From Anaerolineales bacterium UBA6663 (GTDB taxonomy: Bacteria > Chloroflexota > Anaerolineae > Anaerolineales > UBA6663): 7,010 nucleotides of DNA. The stretch covers positions 1 to 7,010 of the forward strand of contig DKKP01000134.1 of the NCBI GenBank assembly GCA_002455335.1, in the 5' to 3' direction. The notes beneath the pieces are model-generated. The model did not search any database. It was not told the DNA's origin and saw nothing but the letters and a program-made list of their open reading frames with translations. Shown piece after piece: positions 1 to 6,217 of the stretch (positions within the stretch are counted from its first letter, which is position 1; each line of letters starts with the position of its first letter). The translations under genes and the position numbers were made by a program.

Positions 1-44
1 CCCCGGCCTCCGGAGCACACCGCCTCTCGCGCCCAACTTCATCT

Positions 45-1418
45 TCAGTAGGCGTACCGCATTCCACGCCGCAGCCACTGGCCATAGCCGGGTTTGGCCT
101 TGACATGCCCGTCTTCGTAAACGATCTGGCCGCGCACCCAGGTCTTCTCGACCCGGCCGCGGAAAGTGCGTCCGACATAGGCGCTGTGTTGGTTTTTGTA
201 GAGCAGCTGATCGGCCGAGATCGTCCAGGTGCGATCGAGATCGACGGCCACCAGGTCGGCGTCGGCGCCGATGGCGATGACGCCCTTGCGCGGCGCGAGC
301 CCGAAGAGCCGCGCCGGGTTCGCCGCCAGCATCTTCATCAGCGCCGGCAGGCTCAGGCCGCGCGCGTGAAAGCCTTCGGTCAGCAGCGCGGGCAGCATGG
401 TCTGCAGGCCCTGGATCCCGCCCCACGCCTTCCAGATGTTCTCCATCCCCGGCGCCTTGTCTTCCCAGGGGCAGGGTGAATGATCCGAGCCGAGCGTGTC
501 GACCTGGCCGGCAAGCACACAGCCCCAGAGCGCCTCGACGTTCTCGCGCGAGCGCAGCGGCGGCGCGCACTTGGCCGCCGGGCCGAGTCGCTCGAAATCG
601 TCTTCGTCGAGGCAGAGATAGTGCGGACAGGTCTCGGCCGTGACGTGCACGCCGTTGCGCCTGGCCTGGGCGATGTGTTGCACGCCCTGGGCGATCGAGA
701 CGTGGACGATGTGCAGATTGCCGCCCGTGACCCCGGCCCAGTAGCAGGCGCGTTGCACGGCCTCGAGTTCGGTCGCCGGCGGGCGAGACTGGTGCCAGCT
801 CGCTCGATCGGTGCGCCCGGATTCCCGTAGGCCTTTGCCGAGGTAGTCGGTGACGTACTCGTTCTCGGCGTGCAGCCCGACAAGGTTGCCCAGCTGCCTC
901 GACTCGAGCAGGCCCGCGTAGATCAGGTCGTCGTCGACCCGGGCGAAGTCGACGCCGCTGTTGCTCATAAAGCCCTTGAAGCCGATCACGCCGCGCTCGT
1001 TCAGATCGGCAAGGTCGCTCAAGTTGTTGTCCACGAGGCCGCCCCACAGGCCGTAGTCGACGACCGCATCGCCCCTGACCGATTCGCGTTTCCGATCGAA
1101 CTCGGCAGCCGTGATCGTCGGTGGCGTGGCATTGAGCGGCATCTCCAGGATGGTCGTGACGCCGCCGGCCGCCGCGGCCATCGTGCCGGTGCGGTAGCCC
1201 TCCCAGTGATCGCGCCCCGGCTGGTTGAAATGCACGTGCGCGTCCACCACGCCCGGGAGCAGGGCCTGACCGCCCAGGTCAACCGTGCGCTCGGCGTCGA
1301 TCTGCGGCGTGCCCACCACCACGTCGGCGATCGTCTCGCCCGAGACGAGAACGCCGCCGTCGATGACGGCATCTTCGAGGACGACGCGCGCGTTCTTGAG
1401 GTAGAGGTCGCTGGCCAT
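45..1418 (-). CDS. allB: Allantoinase (cyclic amidohydrolase family)
   Basis: Predicted cytosolic, metal-dependent enzyme that opens the hydantoin ring of allantoin to give allantoate. With the chosen ATG the protein is 457 aa, the usual allantoinase size. Visible metal ligands of the amidohydrolase barrel are H61 and H63 (DAHVHFNQPGR), K148 as the expected carboxylated lysine (GFKGF), H183 (GLHAEN), H239 (IVHVS) and D312 (GSDHSPCP). Allantoinase-type rather than dihydropyrimidinase- or dihydroorotase-type signatures are HFNxPGRxxWEG (63-74), EMPLNATPPT (92-101), SGVD (154-157), ETCPHYL (262-268) and KCAPPLR (283-289). Most allantoinases have E where this one has Q66. The start at 1418 is chosen because family members begin with a few residues before the first beta strand (DLYLKNARVV). 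The frame stays open upstream to a GTG at 1511, with another ATG at 1448 inside a hairpin, and no good Shine-Dalgarno precedes any of the three. It is the last gene of the block, 77 bases after the carbamate kinase. A hydantoinase or dihydroorotase activity is the main alternative. Confidence 0.85.
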   Translation of the reverse strand: MASDLYLKNARVVLEDAVIDGGVLVSGETIADVVVGTPQIDAERTVDLGGQALLPGVVDAHVHFNQPGRDHWEGYRTGTMAAAAGGVTTILEMPLNATPPTITAAEFDRKRESVRGDAVVDYGLWGGLVDNNLSDLADLNERGVIGFKGFMSNSGVDFARVDDDLIYAGLLESRQLGNLVGLHAENEYVTDYLGKGLRESGRTDRASWHQSRPPATELEAVQRACYWAGVTGGNLHIVHVSIAQGVQHIAQARRNGVHVTAETCPHYLCLDEDDFERLGPAAKCAPPLRSRENVEALWGCVLAGQVDTLGSDHSPCPWEDKAPGMENIWKAWGGIQGLQTMLPALLTEGFHARGLSLPALMKMLAANPARLFGLAPRKGVIAIGADADLVAVDLDRTWTISADQLLYKNQHSAYVGRTFRGRVEKTWVRGQIVYEDGHVKAKPGYGQWLRRGMRYAY

Positions 1419-1432
1419 GGTCGGGATACGGT

Positions 1433-1487
1433 GGACCGCGGATCTCATGGGCCTCAGTCGAGAACTGGGCCCGGAGGTCTGCGGTCC
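1433..1487 (-). other. Long imperfect stem-loop between carbamate kinase and allantoinase genes
   Basis: Read as mRNA (minus strand), this 55-base segment folds on itself almost end to end. GGACCGC pairs with GCGGTCC at the base (7 bp). After a mismatch, GA pairs with TC, and after another mismatch CTC pairs with GAG. Past a small internal loop GGGCC pairs with GGCCC, and past one bulged A CAGT pairs with ACTG, closing a 5-base loop TCTCG. That is 21 Watson-Crick pairs. It starts 8 bases after the kinase stop codon and ends 14 bases before the chosen allantoinase ATG. No U-run follows, so it is not a classical intrinsic terminator. Plausible roles are an mRNA-stabilising or processing element, a partial attenuator, or a REP-like repeat. 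The pairing is directly visible; the role is inferred. Confidence 0.6.
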
Positions 1488-1495
1488 GCTCTCAA

Positions 1496-2449
1496 TTAGG
1501 CAACAATCCACGTCCCGGTCTCGCCCTTGAGGGCGCGGCCGATGTTCTCAGGGTTGGTGATCACGGCGCGTTCGCCGCCGCGTTCGATGAACCAGATTGC
1601 GGCCTGCACCTTGGGCGCCATGCTGCCCTTGGCAAAGTGCTTGCCCTCGGCCAGGTAGGCCTTGGCCTCGGCCACGGTCATCTTGTCGAGCAGCACCTGA
1701 TCGGGCTTGCCGAAGTTGAGCGCGACCTTTTCGACTGCCGTGCTGATGATGAACAGCTTCGCGCCGATGCGATTGCCGAGAAGCGATGAGGCGTAGTCCT
1801 TGTCGATCACGGCCGCGATGCCGCTCAGCTTGCCGGCCTCGTCAGCCACGACAGGGATGCCGCCGCCGCCGACCGTGATGACGCAAATGCCCATCTCGAT
1901 CAGGCCTTTGACAGCCGCTTCCTCGACGACGCGCATCGGGAGTGGCGAAGGCACGACCCGGCGCCATCCACGCCCGGCGTCCTCGACGACCGACCAACCC
2001 TCTTTTTCCTTCTTCTCGAGGGCCTGCTCCTTCTCCATGAAGGTGCCGATCGGCTTCGACGGGCTCTGGAAGGCCGGGTCCTTCAGGTCGACCTGCATCT
2101 GCGTGACGACCGTGGCCACGTCTTTCTGGATGCCGCGGCTCAGGAACTCGTTGCTCAGGCTCTGCTGCAGCATATAACCGGTCGCGCCCTGGGTATCGGC
2201 CCCGCAGACATCCAGCGGCACCTCGTGGATGCCCTCGACGCGGTGTGCGACTTCCGACCGGCGGAGCACGAAGCCGACCTGCGGTCCGTTACCGTGGCCG
2301 ACCGCAACCGTCCAGCCTTGCTCGATGAGGTCGGCGATGTGCTTGCAGGTCTCGCGAACGGCGGCCAGCTGATCCTGGATGGACTCTTTGCCCTTGTTCA
2401 CTAATGAATTTCCGCCGATCGCGATGACGGCGACGCCCTTGGATTCCAT
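1496..2449 (-). CDS. arcC: Carbamate kinase
   Basis: Amino-acid-kinase-fold enzyme of 317 aa (family about 310). In catabolism it transfers the phosphate of carbamoyl phosphate to ADP, giving ATP and carbamate, which breaks down to CO2 and ammonia. All family motifs are present: AIGGNSL (10-16), HGNGPQVG (52-59), DVCGADTQG (80-88), KPIGTFM (132-138), GWRRVVPSPLP (161-171), GGGGIPV (194-200), IDKDYAS (215-221, K217 being the expected catalytic lysine), NFGKPDQ (245-251) and GSMAPK (275-280, K280). I chose the ATG at 2449 because GGAG lies 6 bases upstream (2456-2459); an in-frame TTG at 2461 would add four residues but overlaps that site. It follows the carbamoyltransferase stop by 45 bases and precedes the allantoinase, so carbamoyl phosphate is probably supplied by its neighbour. 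No arginine deiminase (arcA) is nearby, so this is not an arginine pathway locus. The symbol denotes the family; ureide-linked homologues carry other names. Confidence 0.96.
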   Translation of the reverse strand: MESKGVAVIAIGGNSLVNKGKESIQDQLAAVRETCKHIADLIEQGWTVAVGHGNGPQVGFVLRRSEVAHRVEGIHEVPLDVCGADTQGATGYMLQQSLSNEFLSRGIQKDVATVVTQMQVDLKDPAFQSPSKPIGTFMEKEQALEKKEKEGWSVVEDAGRGWRRVVPSPLPMRVVEEAAVKGLIEMGICVITVGGGGIPVVADEAGKLSGIAAVIDKDYASSLLGNRIGAKLFIISTAVEKVALNFGKPDQVLLDKMTVAEAKAYLAEGKHFAKGSMAPKVQAAIWFIERGGERAVITNPENIGRALKGETGTWIVA

Positions 2450-2482
2450 GGGTTTCTCCAAAATTGCTCGATGAGTGGTTGT

Positions 2483-2497
2483 TGAACGCGCCGTTCA
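2483..2497 (-). other. Small hairpin at the carbamoyltransferase stop codon
   Basis: On the minus strand, TGAACG and CGTTCA are perfect 6-bp arms around a 3-base loop GCG, and the first TGA of the arm is the stop codon of the carbamoyltransferase gene. No T-run follows, and the kinase Shine-Dalgarno starts about 23 bases further on. At most a minor structure affecting readthrough or coupling; it could also be chance in GC-rich DNA. Confidence 0.3.
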
Positions 2498-3496
2498 GAC
2501 GCCCAGGACCGCGGCGACAAGCGCCATGCGGATCGACACGCTGTAGGCGATCGCCTCGAAGTACAGCTGGCTCGGCGAATTGTCGATGCACAGATCCATC
2601 TCGCCGGCGCGGCGCGGCAGGGTGTGCGTGACGTAGATGTTTCGGCCTTCCTTCTCGCGCACGGCGTCGAGCGTCTCATGCCGGACGAAGTATTGATCCA
2701 TCAGGACCTTGAACTTCTCGGCCTCGGGCCCCTTCGGCGCGCTGCAGCCCGGCAGATACACGAGATGCATGTCGCTGATGAGCTCGTTGAAGCTGTCTTG
2801 TGTGTGATCAAAACTCTCCTCGACGGCGACGCCGAAGGCCTTGATCTTGTGCATGACCTCATCCGGGATGCGCTTGGCGCTCGTGCTGGCAAGCGTGACC
2901 TTGGCGCCGAGACGCGCCAGGCCCTGCGCCATCGAGTGCCCGGTGCGAGCCTCGATCAGGTCTGGGCTGGCGACGCACACCTTCAGGCCCTCGATGCGCC
3001 CGTACTGGCGCCAGAGCGTGTACAGATCGAGCAGCGCCTGCGTCGGGTGCTCCCAGTGGCCAAGGCCGCCGTTGATCACTGGCGCCTCAGAGAGCGGGAT
3101 CGCCTCGCGCGCGCCGGCGTCGTCGAAGTGCCGCAGGACGATGACGTTCGCGTACTTCGACACCACCTTGAGCATGTCCGACAGGCTCTCCTCCTTGGCC
3201 GCCGAGGAGGTCACGAGCGGGTTGGCCTCGCTGATCACGGCGCCGCCCAGCCGGTGCATGGCCGTCTCGAAGCTCATGCGCGTTCGGGTGCTGGGCTGGA
3301 AGAACAGCGTCGACATGACCGAGCCGGCCGCCAACGGGATCGCCGACCGATTCCAGGGCTCGAGCGCCCGGGCGAGTTCGAACAATCCGTAGATCTGGTC
3401 GTTGCTCAAATCGTTGATCGAGAGCAGGCTGTGGCCCTCGAAACCGATCGAGTTCACCAGTGATCGGAGCGTCCGGATCTGGTTTCCATTGTTCAT
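2495..3496 (-). CDS. Aspartate carbamoyltransferase-like protein, probably a catabolic ureido-acid carbamoyltransferase
   Basis: Complete two-domain transcarbamylase of 333 aa (ATCase catalytic chain about 310, OTCase about 330). The carbamoyl-phosphate domain is intact: STRTR at 69-73, S97/S98 and K101 of the 80s-type loop, R122-H123, and HPTQ at 150-153. In the second domain, R184 (ARTGHS) matches the ATCase arginine that binds the aspartate carboxylate, and HTLPRR (291-296) matches the HPLPR segment. The region equal to the ATCase 230s loop, where E. coli has TRVQ with R229 and Q231 contacting aspartate, reads YLPGCSAPKG (247-256) and lacks both residues. It is not OTCase (no HPCQ, no HCLP) nor the knotted YgeW type. 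No pyrI or other pyrimidine gene is adjacent. Followed by carbamate kinase and allantoinase, it most likely runs in reverse, splitting a carbamoyl compound such as ureidoglycolate or oxalurate with phosphate. The ATG at 3496 has AAGGAG 9 bases upstream. The fold is certain; the substrate is inferred. Confidence 0.9.
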   Translation of the reverse strand: MNNGNQIRTLRSLVNSIGFEGHSLLSINDLSNDQIYGLFELARALEPWNRSAIPLAAGSVMSTLFFQPSTRTRMSFETAMHRLGGAVISEANPLVTSSAAKEESLSDMLKVVSKYANVIVLRHFDDAGAREAIPLSEAPVINGGLGHWEHPTQALLDLYTLWRQYGRIEGLKVCVASPDLIEARTGHSMAQGLARLGAKVTLASTSAKRIPDEVMHKIKAFGVAVEESFDHTQDSFNELISDMHLVYLPGCSAPKGPEAEKFKVLMDQYFVRHETLDAVREKEGRNIYVTHTLPRRAGEMDLCIDNSPSQLYFEAIAYSVSIRMALVAAVLGV

Positions 3497-3710
3497 GACA
3501 TGCGTCTCCTTTGGACAGTCACACGTCCCTGACGGCCGGGCAGTCGGCACAGCAAAGCTTCGGGTCGGCATGACGCCTCCCGCCATCGGGGCGATCGTTT
3601 TGCACAACAAACCAGGTCAGCCGAGTATCAACGCAGACCTCATATTGAGATCTAGCACAAGGGCAGTCAGGATCGAATAAGTGGGCCGTAAGGATTGTGT
3701 AAAGGCTTCC
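3497..3710. other. Non-coding spacer between transporter and catabolic genes
   Basis: This 214-base stretch is the only sizeable gap in the window. It is less GC-rich near the transporter end. It holds an inverted repeat at 3635-3653, a loose palindrome GTTT-N8-AAAC at 3597-3612, two copies of GTCGGCA 21 bases apart (3543-3549 and 3564-3570), and the carbamoyltransferase Shine-Dalgarno (AAGGAG on the minus strand at 3506-3511). I found no hairpin followed by a U-run after livF and no convincing -35/-10 pair. The gap is long compared with the overlaps and 45-77-base spacings elsewhere, so a promoter or operator for the catabolic genes is plausible here. Open frames crossing it carry no recognisable protein and are not called. 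Confidence 0.6.
3635..3653 (-). promoter_or_regulatory. Near-perfect inverted repeat, candidate operator or weak hairpin
   Basis: On the minus strand the sequence is AGATCTCA-ATA-TGAGGTCT: two 8-base arms with one mismatch (a G-U wobble in RNA) around a 3-base centre. It lies 58 bases after the livF stop and about 139 bases before the carbamoyltransferase start. As RNA it would form an 8-bp stem but has no U-run after it, so it is a poor terminator; as DNA its symmetry fits a dimeric repressor or activator site. No regulator gene is in the window to pair it with. Confidence 0.35.
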
Positions 3711-4418
3711 CTACAGACCCAGGTACGCCCGATGGACGTGTTCGTTGTTGAGCATCTCCTGCCCGGTGCCCGACAGCACGACGTGGCCGTTCTCCAACAC
3801 ATAGGCGCGATGGGCAATCCGGCAGCAGTGCTGGACGTTTTGCTCGACAAGCAGCACCGCCACGCCGAGGTTCCGATTGATGTTCACCACGATTTCGAAG
3901 ACATTCTGGACGAGCTTGGGCGCCAATCCCAGGCTTGGCTCGTCGAACATGATGAGCTTCGGAGAGGCCATCAACGCCCGGCCGATGGCCAACATCTGCT
4001 GTTCGCCGCCCGAAAGCGTGCCGGCCTGCTGGCCGTCGCGCTCCTTGAGCAGAGGCAGGAGCTCGTGGACCTCGCTCATCTTGGCCATCACGGTCCGCTT
4101 GTCCTTGATCGTGAACGCACCGAGTTCGAGGTTCTCGCGGACTGTCATATCCGGAAAGAGCAGCCGCCCTTCAGGCACCTGCACGATCCCATGGCCGACA
4201 ACCCGATTGGCGTCGAGCCCGCTGATGCGCTTGCCGCCAAAAGTGACTGACCCGCGCTTCGGTCGGAATAGCCCGGAGATGGTCCGGATCAACGTCGTCT
4301 TGCCGGCGCCATTGCCGCCGATGACGGCGACCAGTTCCCCAGGATGAACCTCAAGCGAGACGTCCTTGAGCACCTGCACGTCGCCAAAGAGAACGTCCAG
4401 GTTTTCAACGTGCAGCAT
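3711..4418 (-). CDS. livF: Liv-type ABC transporter ATP-binding protein LivF
   Basis: Second ATPase of a branched-chain-amino-acid/amide-type importer, 235 aa, the usual LivF length. It sits on the cytoplasmic face of the membrane and pairs with LivG to drive transport. Motifs in order: Walker A GGNGAGKT (34-41), Q-loop QVPEGR (Q80), signature LSGGE (135-139), Walker B with D159-E160 (MFDEPSLGLAP). The H-loop position reads LLVEQN (Q193 instead of His), a normal trait of LivF that separates it from LivG. The ATG at 4418 has GGAG 4 bases upstream and a purine-rich GAGAGG further out. The gene overlaps the end of livG by 14 bases, implying translational coupling, and is the last gene of the transporter unit. 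The family imports amino acids, urea, short amides and other small polar compounds, so the substrate cannot be read from this subunit. Confidence 0.93.
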   Translation of the reverse strand: MLHVENLDVLFGDVQVLKDVSLEVHPGELVAVIGGNGAGKTTLIRTISGLFRPKRGSVTFGGKRISGLDANRVVGHGIVQVPEGRLLFPDMTVRENLELGAFTIKDKRTVMAKMSEVHELLPLLKERDGQQAGTLSGGEQQMLAIGRALMASPKLIMFDEPSLGLAPKLVQNVFEIVVNINRNLGVAVLLVEQNVQHCCRIAHRAYVLENGHVVLSGTGQEMLNNEHVHRAYLGL

Positions 4419-5136
4419 CGCTCTCCACCTCTCCGAGATAGGCGTCGATCACCTGACGGTCACGGACGATCTCGCTGGGCTGGCCCTCGGCGATCTTTTC
4501 GCCGTGGTGCAACACGACGATGCGCTGGGCAAGCGACATCACGACCTTCATGACATGCTCGACGAGAAGAATGGCGATCCCACGTTGGCTGAGCTTGCGC
4601 ACCATCTCGATGACCTCATCGGTCTCGGCCGAGCGCAAGCCGGCCATGGTCTCGTCAAGCAAGAGTAGTTGCGGCTCGGTGGCCAACGCCCGCGCGATCT
4701 CAAGCCGTTTGCGGCCGGCGATCGGCAGATCGCGGGCCGCTCTCTCAGCGAGATCGGTCATGCCAAGCGCTTCGAGCGCCTCCTCGGCCTTCGCCTTTGC
4801 GGTGGCTTTGTCATTCGTGCGCGCATAGGCGCCGATCATGACGTTTTCAAGCACGCTCAGCGCGCCGAAGGGTCGCACGACCTGGAAGGTGCGGGCCAGC
4901 CCGAGTTTGCAGATCTGATCGGGGCGGAGCCCGGTGATATCGCGCCCACCAAAATGTACGCGCCCGGCGTTCGGCCGATAGAACCCGGCGATAACGTTGA
5001 AGGCCGTCGTCTTGCCGGCCCCGTTCGGCCCGATCAGGCCGACGATGTCGCCTCGATCCAACGACAGGCTGAAGTCGTTGACGGCGGTCAGGCCGCCGAA
5101 CTGTTTGACGATGCCCTGCACTTCAAGCATTGCCAC
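4405..5136 (-). CDS. livG: Liv-type ABC transporter ATP-binding protein LivG
   Basis: First ATPase of the importer, 243 aa. Walker A GPNGAGKT (36-43), Q-loop ARTFQ (Q85), Walker B LLLLDE (157-162) and H-loop LLVEH (H194) are clear. The signature motif is degenerate: DLPIAGRKRLEIARAL replaces the usual LivG form LxYGxQRRLEIARAL, and the residues after Walker B are DETMAGL rather than DEPAAGL. This form recurs in one subfamily of LivG proteins, so it is probably a lineage mark rather than damage. I take the GTG at 5136 as the start because AGGAGG (minus strand, 5143-5148) is 6 bases from it; an ATG two codons later would be 12 bases away. The gene overlaps livM by 14 bases upstream and livF by 14 bases downstream. 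It acts with LivF on the LivH/LivM membrane pair. Confidence 0.93.
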   Translation of the reverse strand: MAMLEVQGIVKQFGGLTAVNDFSLSLDRGDIVGLIGPNGAGKTTAFNVIAGFYRPNAGRVHFGGRDITGLRPDQICKLGLARTFQVVRPFGALSVLENVMIGAYARTNDKATAKAKAEEALEALGMTDLAERAARDLPIAGRKRLEIARALATEPQLLLLDETMAGLRSAETDEVIEMVRKLSQRGIAILLVEHVMKVVMSLAQRIVVLHHGEKIAEGQPSEIVRDRQVIDAYLGEVESDAAR

Positions 5137-6217
5137 GCCGCACCTCCTCGTCGCGCTCAGGGGCCCGACGCCGCTTGAGGCGCTGGTAGCCGTCCTGGAT
5201 CAGCCCCGTGATCCCGCGCGGCATGAACAGGATCGAGATCACGAGGAATGCGCCATAGACGATTAGGGTCGTGCCGCTGCGACCGGCAGTCAATGTGCCG
5301 CGGATCAACTCGGCCAATGGCTTATTGATGAGCGCGCCGAGCACTGGGCCGAGCAGGCTGCCCAGCCCGCCGATGATCGGCGCAGCCAGCACGAGCTCGA
5401 CGTTGAGGCCGAGATCGAAGACCTGCGGCGGCTCGACAAAGGTCACGTACATCATGTAATACCCGCCGCCGATGCCGCCCATAGCCGACCCAATCAGTAG
5501 CGCCAACGTTTTGTAGAGCGATGTGTTGACGCCAAGCGCCGCCGCTGCAGCCTCGTCTTCGCGTAGCGCCAGGAAGTACTTGCCGAGTTTGGAGCGATAG
5601 ATCCAGAACTGGACGAGGATCCCAGCGAGCAGGAGCGCCAGCCCGATGTAGAGATAGGGCTCCTTTGTCGAGAAAATCATCTTCTCCCAGCTCGGTTCGT
5701 TCAGTCGCAGCCCCATTCCCACGGCGGCGCCGACGAACTCCCACTTGAGAAACAGGGTCTTGAGCGCGACCATCAGCGCGATCGTGAAGAGCGCGAAGTA
5801 ATCGGCCTTCAGCCCATAGCGAAGCGTGATCAACGCGATCACAAGGCCGAGCCCGGCCGCCACAACACCCGAGGCCGGGATCCCGATCCAGGGCATGACG
5901 TCGAAGCGCGTATACAACACGACAGTGGTGTACGCCCCAAGCGCGATGAAGATGATGTGCGCGATCAACAGCTGTCCGGCGAAGCCGGCCACGATGTTCC
6001 ATGAGATCCCGACATAGGCGTAGAGCACAGCCAGGATCAAGATGCCCAGGTAGTACGGTGACCTGATCACAAGAGGCGCGAAACCGATGGCGACGACGAG
6101 CAGCACGCTGATCGCCAGCTGCATCAGGTCCCAATCCGCCCAGATCGCGTGCCACAGACGTCCAAGCGGCCCAGCGGTTGGCGCCAGGCTGCTTGCCGAT
6201 TTCTTGACTGCGCTCAT
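5123..6217 (-). CDS. livM: Liv-type ABC transporter permease LivM
   Basis: Integral inner-membrane subunit of 364 aa, forming the translocation path with LivH. About nine hydrophobic membrane segments are visible, beginning after a cytosolic N-terminal stretch of about 30 residues and ending in a basic tail (KRRRAPERDEEVRRG). Family traits are the NIVAGFAGQ stretch followed by an LGAYT turn (GLxSLGHAAFxGIGAY in typical LivM), and the cytoplasmic coupling loop ALREDEAAAAALGVN, the position that contacts the ATPase. The segment GQLLIAHIIFIALGAYT departs somewhat from the usual GLVSLGHAAFFGIGAYT. The ATG at 6217 has GGGAGG 8 bases upstream and overlaps the livH stop as ATGA. Membership of the family is clear; substrate preference is not readable. 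Confidence 0.92.
   Translation of the reverse strand: MSAVKKSASSLAPTAGPLGRLWHAIWADWDLMQLAISVLLVVAIGFAPLVIRSPYYLGILILAVLYAYVGISWNIVAGFAGQLLIAHIIFIALGAYTTVVLYTRFDVMPWIGIPASGVVAAGLGLVIALITLRYGLKADYFALFTIALMVALKTLFLKWEFVGAAVGMGLRLNEPSWEKMIFSTKEPYLYIGLALLLAGILVQFWIYRSKLGKYFLALREDEAAAAALGVNTSLYKTLALLIGSAMGGIGGGYYMMYVTFVEPPQVFDLGLNVELVLAAPIIGGLGSLLGPVLGALINKPLAELIRGTLTAGRSGTTLIVYGAFLVISILFMPRGITGLIQDGYQRLKRRRAPERDEEVRRGNA
5143..5148 (-). promoter_or_regulatory. Shine-Dalgarno AGGAGG that decides the livG start
   Basis: A full AGGAGG core lies inside the last codons of livM, 6 bases before a GTG (5134-5136) and 12 bases before an in-frame ATG (5128-5130). The spacing supports the GTG. Confidence 0.7.

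Noticed and set aside
8..15. Perfect 8-base palindrome CTCCGGAG near the left edge
   Set aside because: Too short to support a structural or operator call in GC-rich DNA.
105..1499. Long plus-strand open frames opposite the allantoinase gene (105-479, 480-830, 870-1499)
   Set aside because: They are antisense to a gene with all catalytic residues, are rich in Arg/Ala/Val as expected from GC-rich antisense translation, and show no family motif.
2624..3463. 279-codon plus-strand frame opposite the carbamoyltransferase gene
   Set aside because: Antisense shadow of a well-supported gene; composition is dominated by Arg, Val, Leu, Ala and Asp with no recognisable domain.
2495..3496. Assignment as pyrB (biosynthetic ATCase), argF (OTCase) or ygeW
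   Set aside because: The ATCase 230s-loop Arg/Gln are missing and the gene sits with carbamate kinase and allantoinase. OTCase HPCQ and HCLP motifs are absent. YgeW is longer and has a different carbamoyl-phosphate motif.
3597..3612. Loose palindrome GTTT-N8-AAAC as a regulator site
   Set aside because: Only 4-base arms, expected often by chance; kept as a remark in the spacer entry only.
3635..3653. Intrinsic terminator after livF
   Set aside because: The stem is present but no U-run follows on the minus strand, and it is 58 bases from the stop codon; a DNA operator is at least as likely.
3402..3850. Short frames crossing the 214-base spacer (3402-3680 plus, 3617-3850 minus)
   Set aside because: Mostly overlap real genes, no Shine-Dalgarno or protein motif, so the spacer is treated as non-coding.
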